This document shows positions 1 through 5,537 of a stretch of 9,333 nt of DNA, one piece after another. Position 1 is the first letter of the stretch. Every line of letters starts with the position of its first letter. This DNA is from Nitrosopumilus sp. BACL13 MAG-121220-bin23 (GTDB taxonomy: Archaea; Thermoproteota; Nitrososphaeria; Nitrososphaerales; Nitrosopumilaceae): NCBI GenBank assembly GCA_001437625.1, contig LIAL01000047.1, forward strand, positions 1-9,333, given 5' to 3'. The notes beneath the pieces were generated by a model. It was not told where the DNA came from, did not search any database, and saw nothing but the letters and a program-made list of their open reading frames with translations. The translations under genes and the position numbers were made by a program.

Positions 1-14
1 TCTTCTTGTCTATT

Positions 15-305
15 TTATGTCCAAGTAGAATAACCGCCATCAAGGGTCACTGCGTTGAATCCTTCTTTATTTAATTCATCAGCTGCAATATTACCTCTAT
101 ATCCAGTACCGCAGTAAGTACAAATTTTTTTGTCTTTCATATCCTCAATTTGTTTTTTCTTTGTATTTCGAATACATAACCCCAAAGGCATGTGGATTGA
201 ATCTTCAATTTTTCCACCTTTCAATTCATCTAATTCACGAACATCAATAATTACAAAATCGTTTTTTTGAGTCATCAATTCTTTTGTAGTGATTTTATTT
301 GCCAT
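15..305 (-). CDS. Single-domain rhodanese-like sulfurtransferase
   Basis: This 96-residue protein is one complete rhodanese domain. Visible family marks are the DVRE strand-turn at residues 21-24 (usually DVRxxxE), the active loop C65-G-T-G-Y-R70, which fits CxxGxR with Cys65 as the persulfide-carrying cysteine, and the closing DGGYSTW near residues 89-95. Members of this family move sulfane sulfur from thiosulfate or persulfides to acceptors in the cytoplasm; the true donor and acceptor here cannot be read. A second cysteine, Cys62, lies three residues before the catalytic one and could form a disulfide with it (inference). There is no signal peptide or membrane segment. The ATG at 303-305 is supported by a TATA-like box centred about 26 bases upstream. 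The length is normal for a stand-alone domain of the GlpE/PspE kind. Confidence 0.9.
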   Translation of the reverse strand: MANKITTKELMTQKNDFVIIDVRELDELKGGKIEDSIHMPLGLCIRNTKKKQIEDMKDKKICTYCGTGYRGNIAADELNKEGFNAVTLDGGYSTWT

Positions 306-325
306 GATATGTATAATTTATAGCG

Positions 326-336
326 TAATTTATCTT
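326..336 (-). promoter_or_regulatory. TATA-like promoter box for the rhodanese gene
   Basis: Read on the minus strand the stretch is AAGATAAATTA. Its centre is about 26 bases before the ATG at 305, the spacing expected of an archaeal TATA box for a leaderless transcript. No clear BRE is seen. Confidence 0.45.
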
Positions 337-583
337 TGAAGTTAGAAATTTTTGATTACTAAAATTAAATCTCAAATTTTTACATTTTATCTGAAAAATA
401 GAATAATTTTTACTCAAACCCTATACTTCATATGTTATAATTACAAAAAACATGGTTCTAGATTTAGCTATACATATTTATTGTTGTTTTCTATGATTTT
501 TTTGAAATTTATAAATTTATTATAAGATTATGTGTAATAATTACACTTTCCTATAGATTTTTTTCTATTTTATTGCGATCCAT
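337..583. other. AT-rich intergenic stretch, no gene seen
   Basis: Between the minus-strand rhodanese promoter and the plus-strand promoter before 620 I see no convincing reading frame, tRNA-like fold or strong inverted repeat. It is very AT-rich with several T runs (for example around 495-505 and 558-571). An unannotated small RNA cannot be excluded from sequence reading alone. Confidence 0.5.
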
Positions 584-597
584 GCTTATATACTTAT
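584..597 (+). promoter_or_regulatory. TATA box for the zinc-finger/Lys-Ala protein gene
   Basis: The sequence GCTTATATACTTAT holds a good archaeal TATA core (TTATATA at 586-592). Its centre is about 31 bases before the ATG at 620, so transcription should begin roughly 5 bases before the start codon, giving a nearly leaderless mRNA. This is among the clearest promoters in the window. Confidence 0.6.
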
Positions 598-619
598 AAT
601 TTCCATATAAGTTACTAAA

Positions 620-1165
620 ATGACATGTAAAGGAATTTGTGTAAGATATAAGGCTCAAAAACCGGTAGGCACAGGAAGATATGCCTCTGGACAAAGACGA
701 TGTCAAATTTGTGAAATATTCATTAAATGGGAAGGACTTTGGTGTCCTTGTTGTGGATACAGATTAAGAACTAAACCACGTAATTTGAAATACAAAGCAA
801 AATTACGTGCAAGAGTTGAAGCTGACTCAATTGAGGCTGAGGCAAAATCTATTTCTGATATGGAAGCAGAACTTGCAGCAGAAACTAAAGCCGCTAAAGC
901 TAAAGCCGCTAGAGCAGCTAAATCTAAATTAACTAAAGCCGCTAAAGTTGCTAAGGTCTCTAAAGCTAAAGTCACTAAATCTACAATCAGTAAAGTAAAG
1001 TCGACTAAAGATAAATCTGAAACAACAAAAACAAAGGAAAAAATAGCCTGTCAATACTGTGAAAAACCATATGTCTTTATCACTAAACATGAAACAAAGT
1101 GTACTAAAAAACCACAGAATGATCAGGATTCCTCTGAAAATGGATCAATAGCAATAAAAGCATAA
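620..1165 (+). CDS. Zinc-binding protein with histone-H1-like Lys/Ala linker
   Basis: This 181-residue protein has three parts. Residues 1-55 are cysteine-rich: Cys3 and Cys7, then C28-x2-C31, then C42-P-C44-C45-G, which reads as a zinc ribbon or treble-clef-like module with surrounding Arg and Lys. Residues about 56-142 are a low-complexity, strongly basic segment in which Lys recurs every two to three residues among Ala, Val, Thr and Ser, like the tail of histone H1; residues 68-90 before it are Ala/Glu-rich and may form a helix. Residues 144-161 are a second zinc finger, C144-x2-C147-x9-H157-x3-C161. No catalytic motif is seen. The composition suggests a nucleic-acid-binding or ribosome/chromatin-associated protein, but this is inference. 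A clear TATA box supports the ATG start. I recall similar N-terminal modules in thaumarchaeal genomes, without a firm function. Confidence 0.75.
   Translation: MTCKGICVRYKAQKPVGTGRYASGQRRCQICEIFIKWEGLWCPCCGYRLRTKPRNLKYKAKLRARVEADSIEAEAKSISDMEAELAAETKAAKAKAARAAKSKLTKAAKVAKVSKAKVTKSTISKVKSTKDKSETTKTKEKIACQYCEKPYVFITKHETKCTKKPQNDQDSSENGSIAIKA
883..985 (+). repeat. Degenerate gctaaa-type repeats encoding the Lys/Ala linker
   Basis: Short in-frame units such as actaaagcc, gctaaagct and gctaaagtt recur here with drift, encoding alternating (A/T/V/S)-K residues. It is a coding low-complexity tract that probably expands and contracts by slippage, so its length should differ between relatives. Confidence 0.6.
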
Positions 1166-1186
1166 TAAATGTTCAAAGTTTATTGA

Positions 1187-1230
1187 ACTCTCAAAATGGA
1201 TTTTTCCATAGAATGGTAAATTTTGAGAGT
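1187..1230 (+). repeat. 11-bp perfect inverted repeat spanning a start codon
   Basis: The left arm ACTCTCAAAAT (1187-1197) is the exact reverse complement of the right arm ATTTTGAGAGT (1220-1230). Inside the 22-base gap lies a second small inverted repeat, CCAT (1206-1209) and ATGG (1213-1216), with a 3-base loop. The inner right arm contains the ATG at 1213-1215, the likely start codon of the next gene. In RNA this would fold into a nested hairpin masking the start; in DNA it could be an operator. Which is true, if either, cannot be decided here. Confidence 0.55.
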
Positions 1231-1524
1231 CGAACTTTTTCTTTAAAAATTCAAAAATTTGAAAATGGATATTTTGTTTCTATAACTGAGGGTAATGATA
1301 AACTTGGTTCTATGATTGTTTCTTTAGCAACTGGTCCAACTCCTACAACTACAACTATAATTCCTTCAAGAAACGAATCATTATTTTTGAGGCTAATTGC
1401 TGAAAGAATTAGTACTAGAATGAAAGGTATTGCTTTAGTTTCTACTTTTGTTCAAAAAGAATTAGAAACTACTACCGCAAAAGCCTTAATGTCTGAAATT
1501 ATGGAAATGATTGAAAATGAGTGA
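1213..1524 (+). CDS. Small conserved protein, possibly PAC3/PAC4-like proteasome chaperone
   Basis: From the ATG at 1213 the product is 103 residues; an in-frame TTG at 1183 would add ten, but those lie in an inverted repeat and look less protein-like. The chain alternates beta strands (FSLKIQKFENGYFVSITEG, then GSMIVSLATG), a Thr/Pro turn (TPTTTTIIPSR), a helix, a further strand (KGIALVSTFV) and a C-terminal acidic helix ending EIMEMIENE. This order, and the pattern VSxxxxxxxE then a closing helix, recalls the small eukaryotic proteasome assembly chaperones PAC3/PAC4; the resemblance is from memory and weak. There is no signal or membrane segment. The stop overlaps the next start by 8 bases (ATGAGTGA), so it is probably co-transcribed and translationally coupled with the UbiD gene. 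It might equally be an unrelated conserved thaumarchaeal protein. Confidence 0.6.
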   Translation: MVNFESRTFSLKIQKFENGYFVSITEGNDKLGSMIVSLATGPTPTTTTIIPSRNESLFLRLIAERISTRMKGIALVSTFVQKELETTTAKALMSEIMEMIENE

Positions 1525-2848
1525 TTTAAGAGAGTATATTTCTCAAGTTAAAAAAATTAATGAACTTAAAACGATTAAAACTAAAGTTTCAACAAAATAT
1601 GAAATTGCTGGAATTACAGCTAAAGTTGATCAGTCACATGCTGTTTTATTTGAAAATATTAAAGAAAGTGATTTTAGATTAATTTCTAATTTGGTGGGAA
1701 CTCGAAAAAGATTTGCTTTAGCAGTTGGTGGTACTGAAAATAACATTCATCAAAAAGTAATTTCTGCTATCAAAAATGCAAAAACACCAAAAATAGTTCC
1801 AACAGGAAAATTTATGGAAAATAAATCAAAAAATATCTATTCCATGCCTATTGTCACTCATTTTGAAAAGGAATCTGGACCTTTTATCACATCCTCAGTA
1901 GCTTATGCCAAAAACCCTGAAACTGGAAAACAAAATTTATCTTTTCATAGAATGATGCCAATTGATAAAACCCATCTTTCAATTAGAATGGTTGAAGGTC
2001 GTCATTTACATCGATGTTTTATTGATGCAAAAGAACATGGCGAGGATCTTAAAATTGCAATTACTGTAGGTGTTCATCCTGCAATATCTATTGCTGGTGC
2101 TTATCAGTTTGATTGGGGTAAAGATGAAATTGATATTGCAAATTCACTTTTAGGTGGAAAATTAACTTTGGCAAAACTTCCTTTTTCTGGATTGAATGTT
2201 CCATCTGGTGCTGAAATTGTAATGGAGGGAAAAATTCTTCGTGATAAAGTTCATCCAGAATGGATGGTTGAAATGCTTCAAACATACGATCATAAAAGAT
2301 CACAACCAATTTTTGAAATTGAAAATTTGTATTTTAGAAATAATCCTATTTTTCATGATGTTCTTTCTGGTTATGGTGAACATAGATTACTAATGGGAAT
2401 GCCAATTGAATCTAAACTAAATGGCGAATTGAAAAATGCTTTTTCTCAAGTTAAACAAGTTTCTATGACTAATGGAGGATCTAATTGGTTACATGCTGTT
2501 GTTCAAATAAAAAAGAAAACTGAATCAGATCCTAAAAAAATTATTAAAAAAACCTTTGAATCTCATCGCTCTTTAAAACAAGTTACTATAGTTGATGAGG
2601 ATATTGATCCTAATAATGCAGAATCTGTTGAATATGCTATGGCTACTAGATTTCAAGCGGATAAGGATCTAGTCATTATTACCAATGTACGTGGATCTAG
2701 TCTTGATCCTTCAAGTGATCAGAAAAAATTACAAACTGCAAAAATGGGTATTGATGCAACACGTTCATCTTCAAAGCTTCCTGAAGGATTTGAAATGGCA
2801 AAAATTCCTAAAATTGATAAAATTAAACTAGAAAAATATTTCAAATAA
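1517..2848 (+). CDS. UbiD-family decarboxylase, candidate anhydromevalonate phosphate decarboxylase
   Basis: With the ATG at 1517 the product is 443 residues, usual for UbiD enzymes (a TTG at 1511 is also in frame). UbiD enzymes use prenylated FMN made by UbiX to decarboxylate unsaturated acids. By spacing against fungal Fdc1 (numbering from memory) I place the metal and cofactor residues at N140, H163 and E204, and the catalytic Arg at R145, inside N-L-S-F-H-R; all spacings match within one residue. The motif VPSGAEIVMEG is at 228-238. The usual EGPFGE block that follows is not present; the region reads H-P-E-W-M-V-E (246-252). In archaea a divergent UbiD protein is the trans-anhydromevalonate 5-phosphate decarboxylase of the archaeal mevalonate route to isoprenoid lipids (known from Aeropyrum pernix), which is the best functional guess. 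It is cytoplasmic and overlaps the preceding small gene. Confidence 0.88.
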   Translation: MSDLREYISQVKKINELKTIKTKVSTKYEIAGITAKVDQSHAVLFENIKESDFRLISNLVGTRKRFALAVGGTENNIHQKVISAIKNAKTPKIVPTGKFMENKSKNIYSMPIVTHFEKESGPFITSSVAYAKNPETGKQNLSFHRMMPIDKTHLSIRMVEGRHLHRCFIDAKEHGEDLKIAITVGVHPAISIAGAYQFDWGKDEIDIANSLLGGKLTLAKLPFSGLNVPSGAEIVMEGKILRDKVHPEWMVEMLQTYDHKRSQPIFEIENLYFRNNPIFHDVLSGYGEHRLLMGMPIESKLNGELKNAFSQVKQVSMTNGGSNWLHAVVQIKKKTESDPKKIIKKTFESHRSLKQVTIVDEDIDPNNAESVEYAMATRFQADKDLVIITNVRGSSLDPSSDQKKLQTAKMGIDATRSSSKLPEGFEMAKIPKIDKIKLEKYFK

Positions 2849-2905
2849 CCATAGTTAAGTGATCACATTAAATTGGATGAATGTATTGATAATTTATAGA
2901 TAAAA

Positions 2906-3394
2906 ATGTCATCAGAAAATTCTAATATATCTGAAAAAAGTCCATCTGAATCCCATGCTGAAGTGATTGTTAGGATGTTTCCTTCAGATGCAAATCCTGC
3001 TGGAAATGTTTTTGGTGGTGAAATTTTAAAAAATATTGATATGGTTGCAGGTATAGTTGCACAACGTCATTCTCAATCTAATGCAGTTACTGTATCCTTG
3101 GATAGTGTAAATTTTTTGAAACCTGTTTTTGTTGGAAATGTTCTTTTCTTAAATGCACGAATAAACTATGTTCATAATTCTTCAATGGAAATTGAAGTTA
3201 AAGCAGAAGCTGAAGACATTGTAACTGGAATTCGCACTATTACTGCAACTGCTTTTGTAACTTTTGTTGCTCTTGGTCAAAACAGTAAACCTATTCCCGT
3301 TCCAAATTTATCACTTAAAACAGATGAGGATCGTGTTAAGTTTGAAGAAGGTAAATCTAGAATGGAAACACGATTAAAAAATCGTCAAAAATAA
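2906..3394 (+). CDS. Acyl-CoA thioesterase, hotdog fold (YciA/BACH type)
   Basis: This 162-residue protein is one hotdog domain that hydrolyses acyl-CoA to free acid and CoA. The key block is N30-P-A-G-N-V-F-G-G38 followed by the long central helix with D45 in KNIDMVAG; in YciA-type enzymes the equivalent Asp is catalytic. A second conserved stretch, VSLDSVNFLKPVFVGNVL (63-80), is the family's usual strand pair, and residues 85-125 complete the sheet (NARINYVH, MEIEVKAEAED, TATAFVTFVAL). The charged C-terminal tail (from about 140) is the normal extension of this family. Members act as hexamers or dimers in the cytoplasm. The substrate chain length cannot be read. It lies 57 bases after the UbiD gene; a shared transcript is possible, and an AT-rich box near 2866-2873 could instead give its own promoter. 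Confidence 0.9.
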   Translation: MSSENSNISEKSPSESHAEVIVRMFPSDANPAGNVFGGEILKNIDMVAGIVAQRHSQSNAVTVSLDSVNFLKPVFVGNVLFLNARINYVHNSSMEIEVKAEAEDIVTGIRTITATAFVTFVALGQNSKPIPVPNLSLKTDEDRVKFEEGKSRMETRLKNRQK

Positions 3395-3429
3395 ATGGTA
3401 AAGATTCTAATAATTCTTTAATTTTATTT

Positions 3430-4107
3430 CTAATTTGTTAATTCTTTAATTTTATCTCTTGCTTCATCAATTAATCGTCTAATTACAGGCATGTAAATTT
3501 GACATAGATACATGATTTCAATATTCTGATCTTTTTCTAAATTTACAAATGCTGATGATGTGATTTTTTCCTTAGTTACTTTAGGCTCCTCTTTTTTATT
3601 TCTTTTTATATTAATTATTTCCAAAAACATCTGAGTTTGTCTTTTCATTTCAATATTTAATTGGTCTTTTGAGATAATTTTTCCATTTTTTAAACCAATT
3701 TTAATTTCTTGATTAAAATCATTTTTGTATCTCTCTGTTGCCCTTATTCTTATCTTAATTTCAGGTAATGTTTCATTTTTATTTTTAAATTGACAAATTT
3801 CATTCATAAAATTTGGATATGGATTTTCATGTTCTTTTTTATATTTTATTGAAAACCATTCTGAAAATTTTAATGCATTTGTATCTTTTTTCTCATTTGC
3901 TTTCTCACTAAATTTTCTCTGAGTAATTTCTTCTGTAACAAATAACCCAAAATCCATATTTGCTTCCTCAAAAATTCCATAAATTATGTTATTAATTGAA
4001 TTAATGTATTTATTAAAAAAATAATTTACATAAAATGGATCAGGATCATATTGTTTAATTTGTTTTAAGTATATTTCACATTTTTTAATTTCTTCTTCAA
4101 TATTCAT
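3430..4107 (-). CDS. Unknown protein, second gene of a two-gene operon
   Basis: I do not recognise this 225-residue protein. It is rich in Lys, Glu, Asn and Ile, lacks a signal peptide and membrane spans, and seems largely helical at both ends (IEEEIKKCEIYLKQIKQY near the start; RRLIDEARDKIKEL at the end), with a beta-like middle part (PEIKIRIRATERY, EIKIGLKNGKII, about residues 115-147). A Lys/Glu stretch at about 169-180 (RNKKEEPKVTKEK) looks like a flexible linker before the last helices. Its ATG overlaps the stop of the upstream gene in the four bases ATGA (4104-4107), so the two are translationally coupled and their products probably work together. The gene looks even more AT-rich than its neighbours, although I did not count. 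No catalytic motif is evident. Confidence 0.7.
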   Translation of the reverse strand: MNIEEEIKKCEIYLKQIKQYDPDPFYVNYFFNKYINSINNIIYGIFEEANMDFGLFVTEEITQRKFSEKANEKKDTNALKFSEWFSIKYKKEHENPYPNFMNEICQFKNKNETLPEIKIRIRATERYKNDFNQEIKIGLKNGKIISKDQLNIEMKRQTQMFLEIINIKRNKKEEPKVTKEKITSSAFVNLEKDQNIEIMYLCQIYMPVIRRLIDEARDKIKELTN

Positions 4108-4487
4108 TGATTTTTGCCAGATTCTGAAACTGCATATTTTGACTGTGATTTTAACTCAATAGCCAATTTGTTAAAAATTTCATTTACGCTTACATCTACT
4201 AAATTTATTGTTGCGTTTTCTTTAACAATTTGCTTTTCAAATTTCTCTTTAATTGCAAATGAGACTGATGACCAATGTAAAATTCCCTTTAATTGCTCCT
4301 CAACTGTTGCATTTGTAGTTGGTAGGCTGGCTGATGCAAAAACAATTCCATTTGTCCATTGCATAGTTGGAATACCTCCACCAGATGATTTTGTACTAAA
4401 TGCTATTTGTTTTACCCAATCCTCAAACTTATACTCAATAATTTCATGAATGATTAGTTTTTTCCAAGGTTCTATTGTGATTTCCAT
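4104..4487 (-). CDS. Unknown small protein, first gene of a two-gene operon
   Basis: This 127-residue protein is not recognised. It begins with an amphipathic region (EPWKKLIIHEIIEYKFEDWVKQIAF), followed by a glycine-rich turn (SSGGGIPTMQW, about 34-44), a hydrophobic strand (NGIVFASASL) and two probable helices (TVEEQLKGILHW; VNEIFNKLAIELKSQ). No cysteine pairs, nucleotide-binding loop or membrane span is present, so it is probably cytoplasmic. The ATG at 4487 is supported by a TATA-like box centred 26 bases upstream. It is the lead gene of a pair, overlapping the downstream 225-residue unknown by four bases. A plus-strand frame opposite it (4114-4449) is a shadow. Confidence 0.7.
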   Translation of the reverse strand: MEITIEPWKKLIIHEIIEYKFEDWVKQIAFSTKSSGGGIPTMQWTNGIVFASASLPTTNATVEEQLKGILHWSSVSFAIKEKFEKQIVKENATINLVDVSVNEIFNKLAIELKSQSKYAVSESGKNQ

Positions 4488-4508
4488 TGATAATATTCAT
4501 GTTAATCC

Positions 4509-4518
4509 AATTATAATT
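4509..4518 (-). promoter_or_regulatory. TATA-like box for the two-gene unknown operon
   Basis: The ten bases AATTATAATT are self-complementary and centre 26 bases before the ATG at 4487, as expected of a leaderless archaeal promoter. The spacing also argues that the start codon is correctly placed. Confidence 0.5.
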
Positions 4519-4555
4519 CTATTTTTTGATTTTCTAAATAATTTTTAGCAATAAA

Positions 4556-4816
4556 TTAAATTTCTTTAATTTCAGTAATGGTTCCTAATACTGAATCCAT
4601 CTTAACTATTGCTTTTTTTTCATCCCATCCAAGTGCAACATACCAATCTCCCGCATCATCATGATACTTTGTTTCTAATGTTTTGAGATTTTCTGGTTTT
4701 ATGTCGTATTCTTTTGCAATCCCTGATGTTGCTAATGCAATTGCATCTTTCTCTTTTTCTAACCTTCTCTTCATTAATCCTATTCCTGGACTCATGGTTG
4801 ATTCATGATACTTCAT
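4556..4816 (-). CDS. Small unknown protein with a PepSY-like C-terminal half
   Basis: An 86-residue protein without signal peptide, membrane span or cysteine. The first half is a charged helix (MKRRLEKEKDAIALATSGIAKEY, about 15-37). The second half, residues 56-86, reads D-W-Y-V-A-L-G-W then A-I-V-K-M-D-S-V-L-G-T-I-T-E-I, which resembles the strand pattern of PepSY-type repeats (W-x-V, then V-x-V-D-x-x-T-G-x-I). This resemblance is by eye only and no function follows from it. The start is uncertain: ATG codons occur at residues 1, 8 and 15, and an AT box near 4826-4837 would place transcription initiation near 4807, favouring residue 8. A perfect 12-base palindrome lies just upstream. Confidence 0.65.
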   Translation of the reverse strand: MKYHESTMSPGIGLMKRRLEKEKDAIALATSGIAKEYDIKPENLKTLETKYHDDAGDWYVALGWDEKKAIVKMDSVLGTITEIKEI

Positions 4817-4837
4817 GTAATATACTTAATTCTTAAA

Positions 4838-4849
4838 ATTGTGCACAAT
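4838..4849. promoter_or_regulatory. 12-bp perfect palindrome, candidate operator
   Basis: ATTGTGCACAAT equals its own reverse complement. It sits in the 97-base divergent gap between the small gene starting at 4816 and the membrane protein gene starting at 4914, 22-33 bases before the former's ATG, where TATA/BRE contacts would lie, and about 65 bases before the latter. A repressor dimer bound here would block the minus-strand promoter. The regulator is unknown. Confidence 0.4.
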
Positions 4850-4884
4850 GTACATTCTTTCTAATTCTAGTATTACCATATTTC

Positions 4885-4891
4885 AAATATA
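4885..4891 (+). promoter_or_regulatory. TATA box for the membrane protein gene
   Basis: AAATATA is centred 26 bases before the ATG at 4914, the standard archaeal spacing for a leaderless transcript. It supports that start even though the first 25 residues are low-complexity. Confidence 0.55.
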
Positions 4892-4913
4892 CCTCTTTTA
4901 GGGTAACAATAAA

Positions 4914-5537
4914 ATGAAATTAATCCAAATACTTTCAAATTCCTTACTTTCAAATTCCTTACTTTCAAACTCTTCATTTTTAAAATCTAGTACACTTGTT
5001 TCACTGGTATCTATTTTAGCAGTAATTGGTCCTATCGTAATTGTTTCTGCTGGATTTTGGGATGCTATATCTCATATGTTTGAAGAAAAAGAATTCTTTT
5101 GGAGCCCATCTCATATTCTAGTTTACATCGGAGTTTTTATGACAACTTTTGCTGCCGGGATGGGTTGTTTACTATTACTTAGAAAATCTGTTCATGGATC
5201 TTTAAAAACTGGAATTAAACTTGTTATTGTTGGATCTATTGTTCAAATGATTTCTGGATTTGGTGATTCGTTATCTCATGATTTATTTGGAATTGATGGA
5301 TTAGTTTCCTGGTCTCACCAACCACTTGAATTTGGTTTAATTCTTGCATCATTAGGTGCCGTATTAATAATAAAAAATAGAGAACATACAAAATTAAAAT
5401 TATTTCTTCCTTTTTCCATTATGGCATTTTTATTTTTTGTAACTTGGTTACTTTTTAATTTAGTTTTAACTTTTGGTCACACTGTACAATGTATTCAAAT
5501 TCATGTAATATTTTCATCAGGCTGTTCTATATTGTAA
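4914..5537 (+). CDS. Multi-spanning membrane protein with duplicated Asp/His motif
   Basis: This 207-residue protein has about five hydrophobic segments (roughly 28-48, 66-89, 99-115, 134-153, 163-186). Its striking feature is an internal duplication: D50-x3-H54-x12-H67 (DAISH ... WSPSH) and D118-x3-H122-x12-H135 (DSLSH ... SWSH), each lying between two hydrophobic segments at the same spacing. Paired Asp and His at a membrane edge suggest metal binding or a haem/copper site, but this is inference and I do not know the family. The N-terminus carries an LSNSL repeat encoded by a 15-base tandem repeat. The tail holds H189-x3-C193-x3-H197, then a short end overlapping the convergent gene by 37 bases, so the C-terminus may be altered or truncated. 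A TATA box 26 bases upstream supports the start. Confidence 0.75.
   Translation: MKLIQILSNSLLSNSLLSNSSFLKSSTLVSLVSILAVIGPIVIVSAGFWDAISHMFEEKEFFWSPSHILVYIGVFMTTFAAGMGCLLLLRKSVHGSLKTGIKLVIVGSIVQMISGFGDSLSHDLFGIDGLVSWSHQPLEFGLILASLGAVLIIKNREHTKLKLFLPFSIMAFLFFVTWLLFNLVLTFGHTVQCIQIHVIFSSGCSIL
4931..4975 (+). repeat. 15-bp in-frame tandem repeat, three copies
   Basis: Two perfect copies of ACTTTCAAATTCCTT (4931-4945, 4946-4960) are followed by a diverged third copy (4961-4975). They encode LSNSL-LSNSL-LSNSS just inside the membrane protein. Because the unit is a multiple of three, copy number can change by slippage without breaking the frame. Confidence 0.85.

Noticed and set aside
703..975. Minus-strand Ala/Leu-rich reading frame of 90 residues
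   Set aside because: It is the antisense of the Lys/Ala-repeat region of the zinc-binding protein; the low-complexity repeats create an open frame by chance.
2088..2309. Minus-strand reading frame inside the UbiD gene
   Set aside because: It lies fully within a clearly identified enzyme and shows no family signal or own promoter.
3370..3385. ACGATT-AAAA-AATCGT hairpin near the end of the thioesterase gene
   Set aside because: A 6-bp AT-rich stem inside coding sequence ahead of the stop is weak, and archaeal terminators rely mainly on T runs, so I do not call a terminator.
3400..3435. Possible terminator between the convergent thioesterase and unknown genes
   Set aside because: Only a 5-bp stem (AAAGA/TCTTT) followed by T-rich DNA is seen; in such an AT-rich genome this is not distinguishable from background.
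4114..4449. Plus-strand 111-residue frame opposite the 127-residue unknown
   Set aside because: It mirrors the minus-strand gene, which has a TATA box at the right distance and an ATGA overlap with its partner; no promoter was seen for the plus frame.
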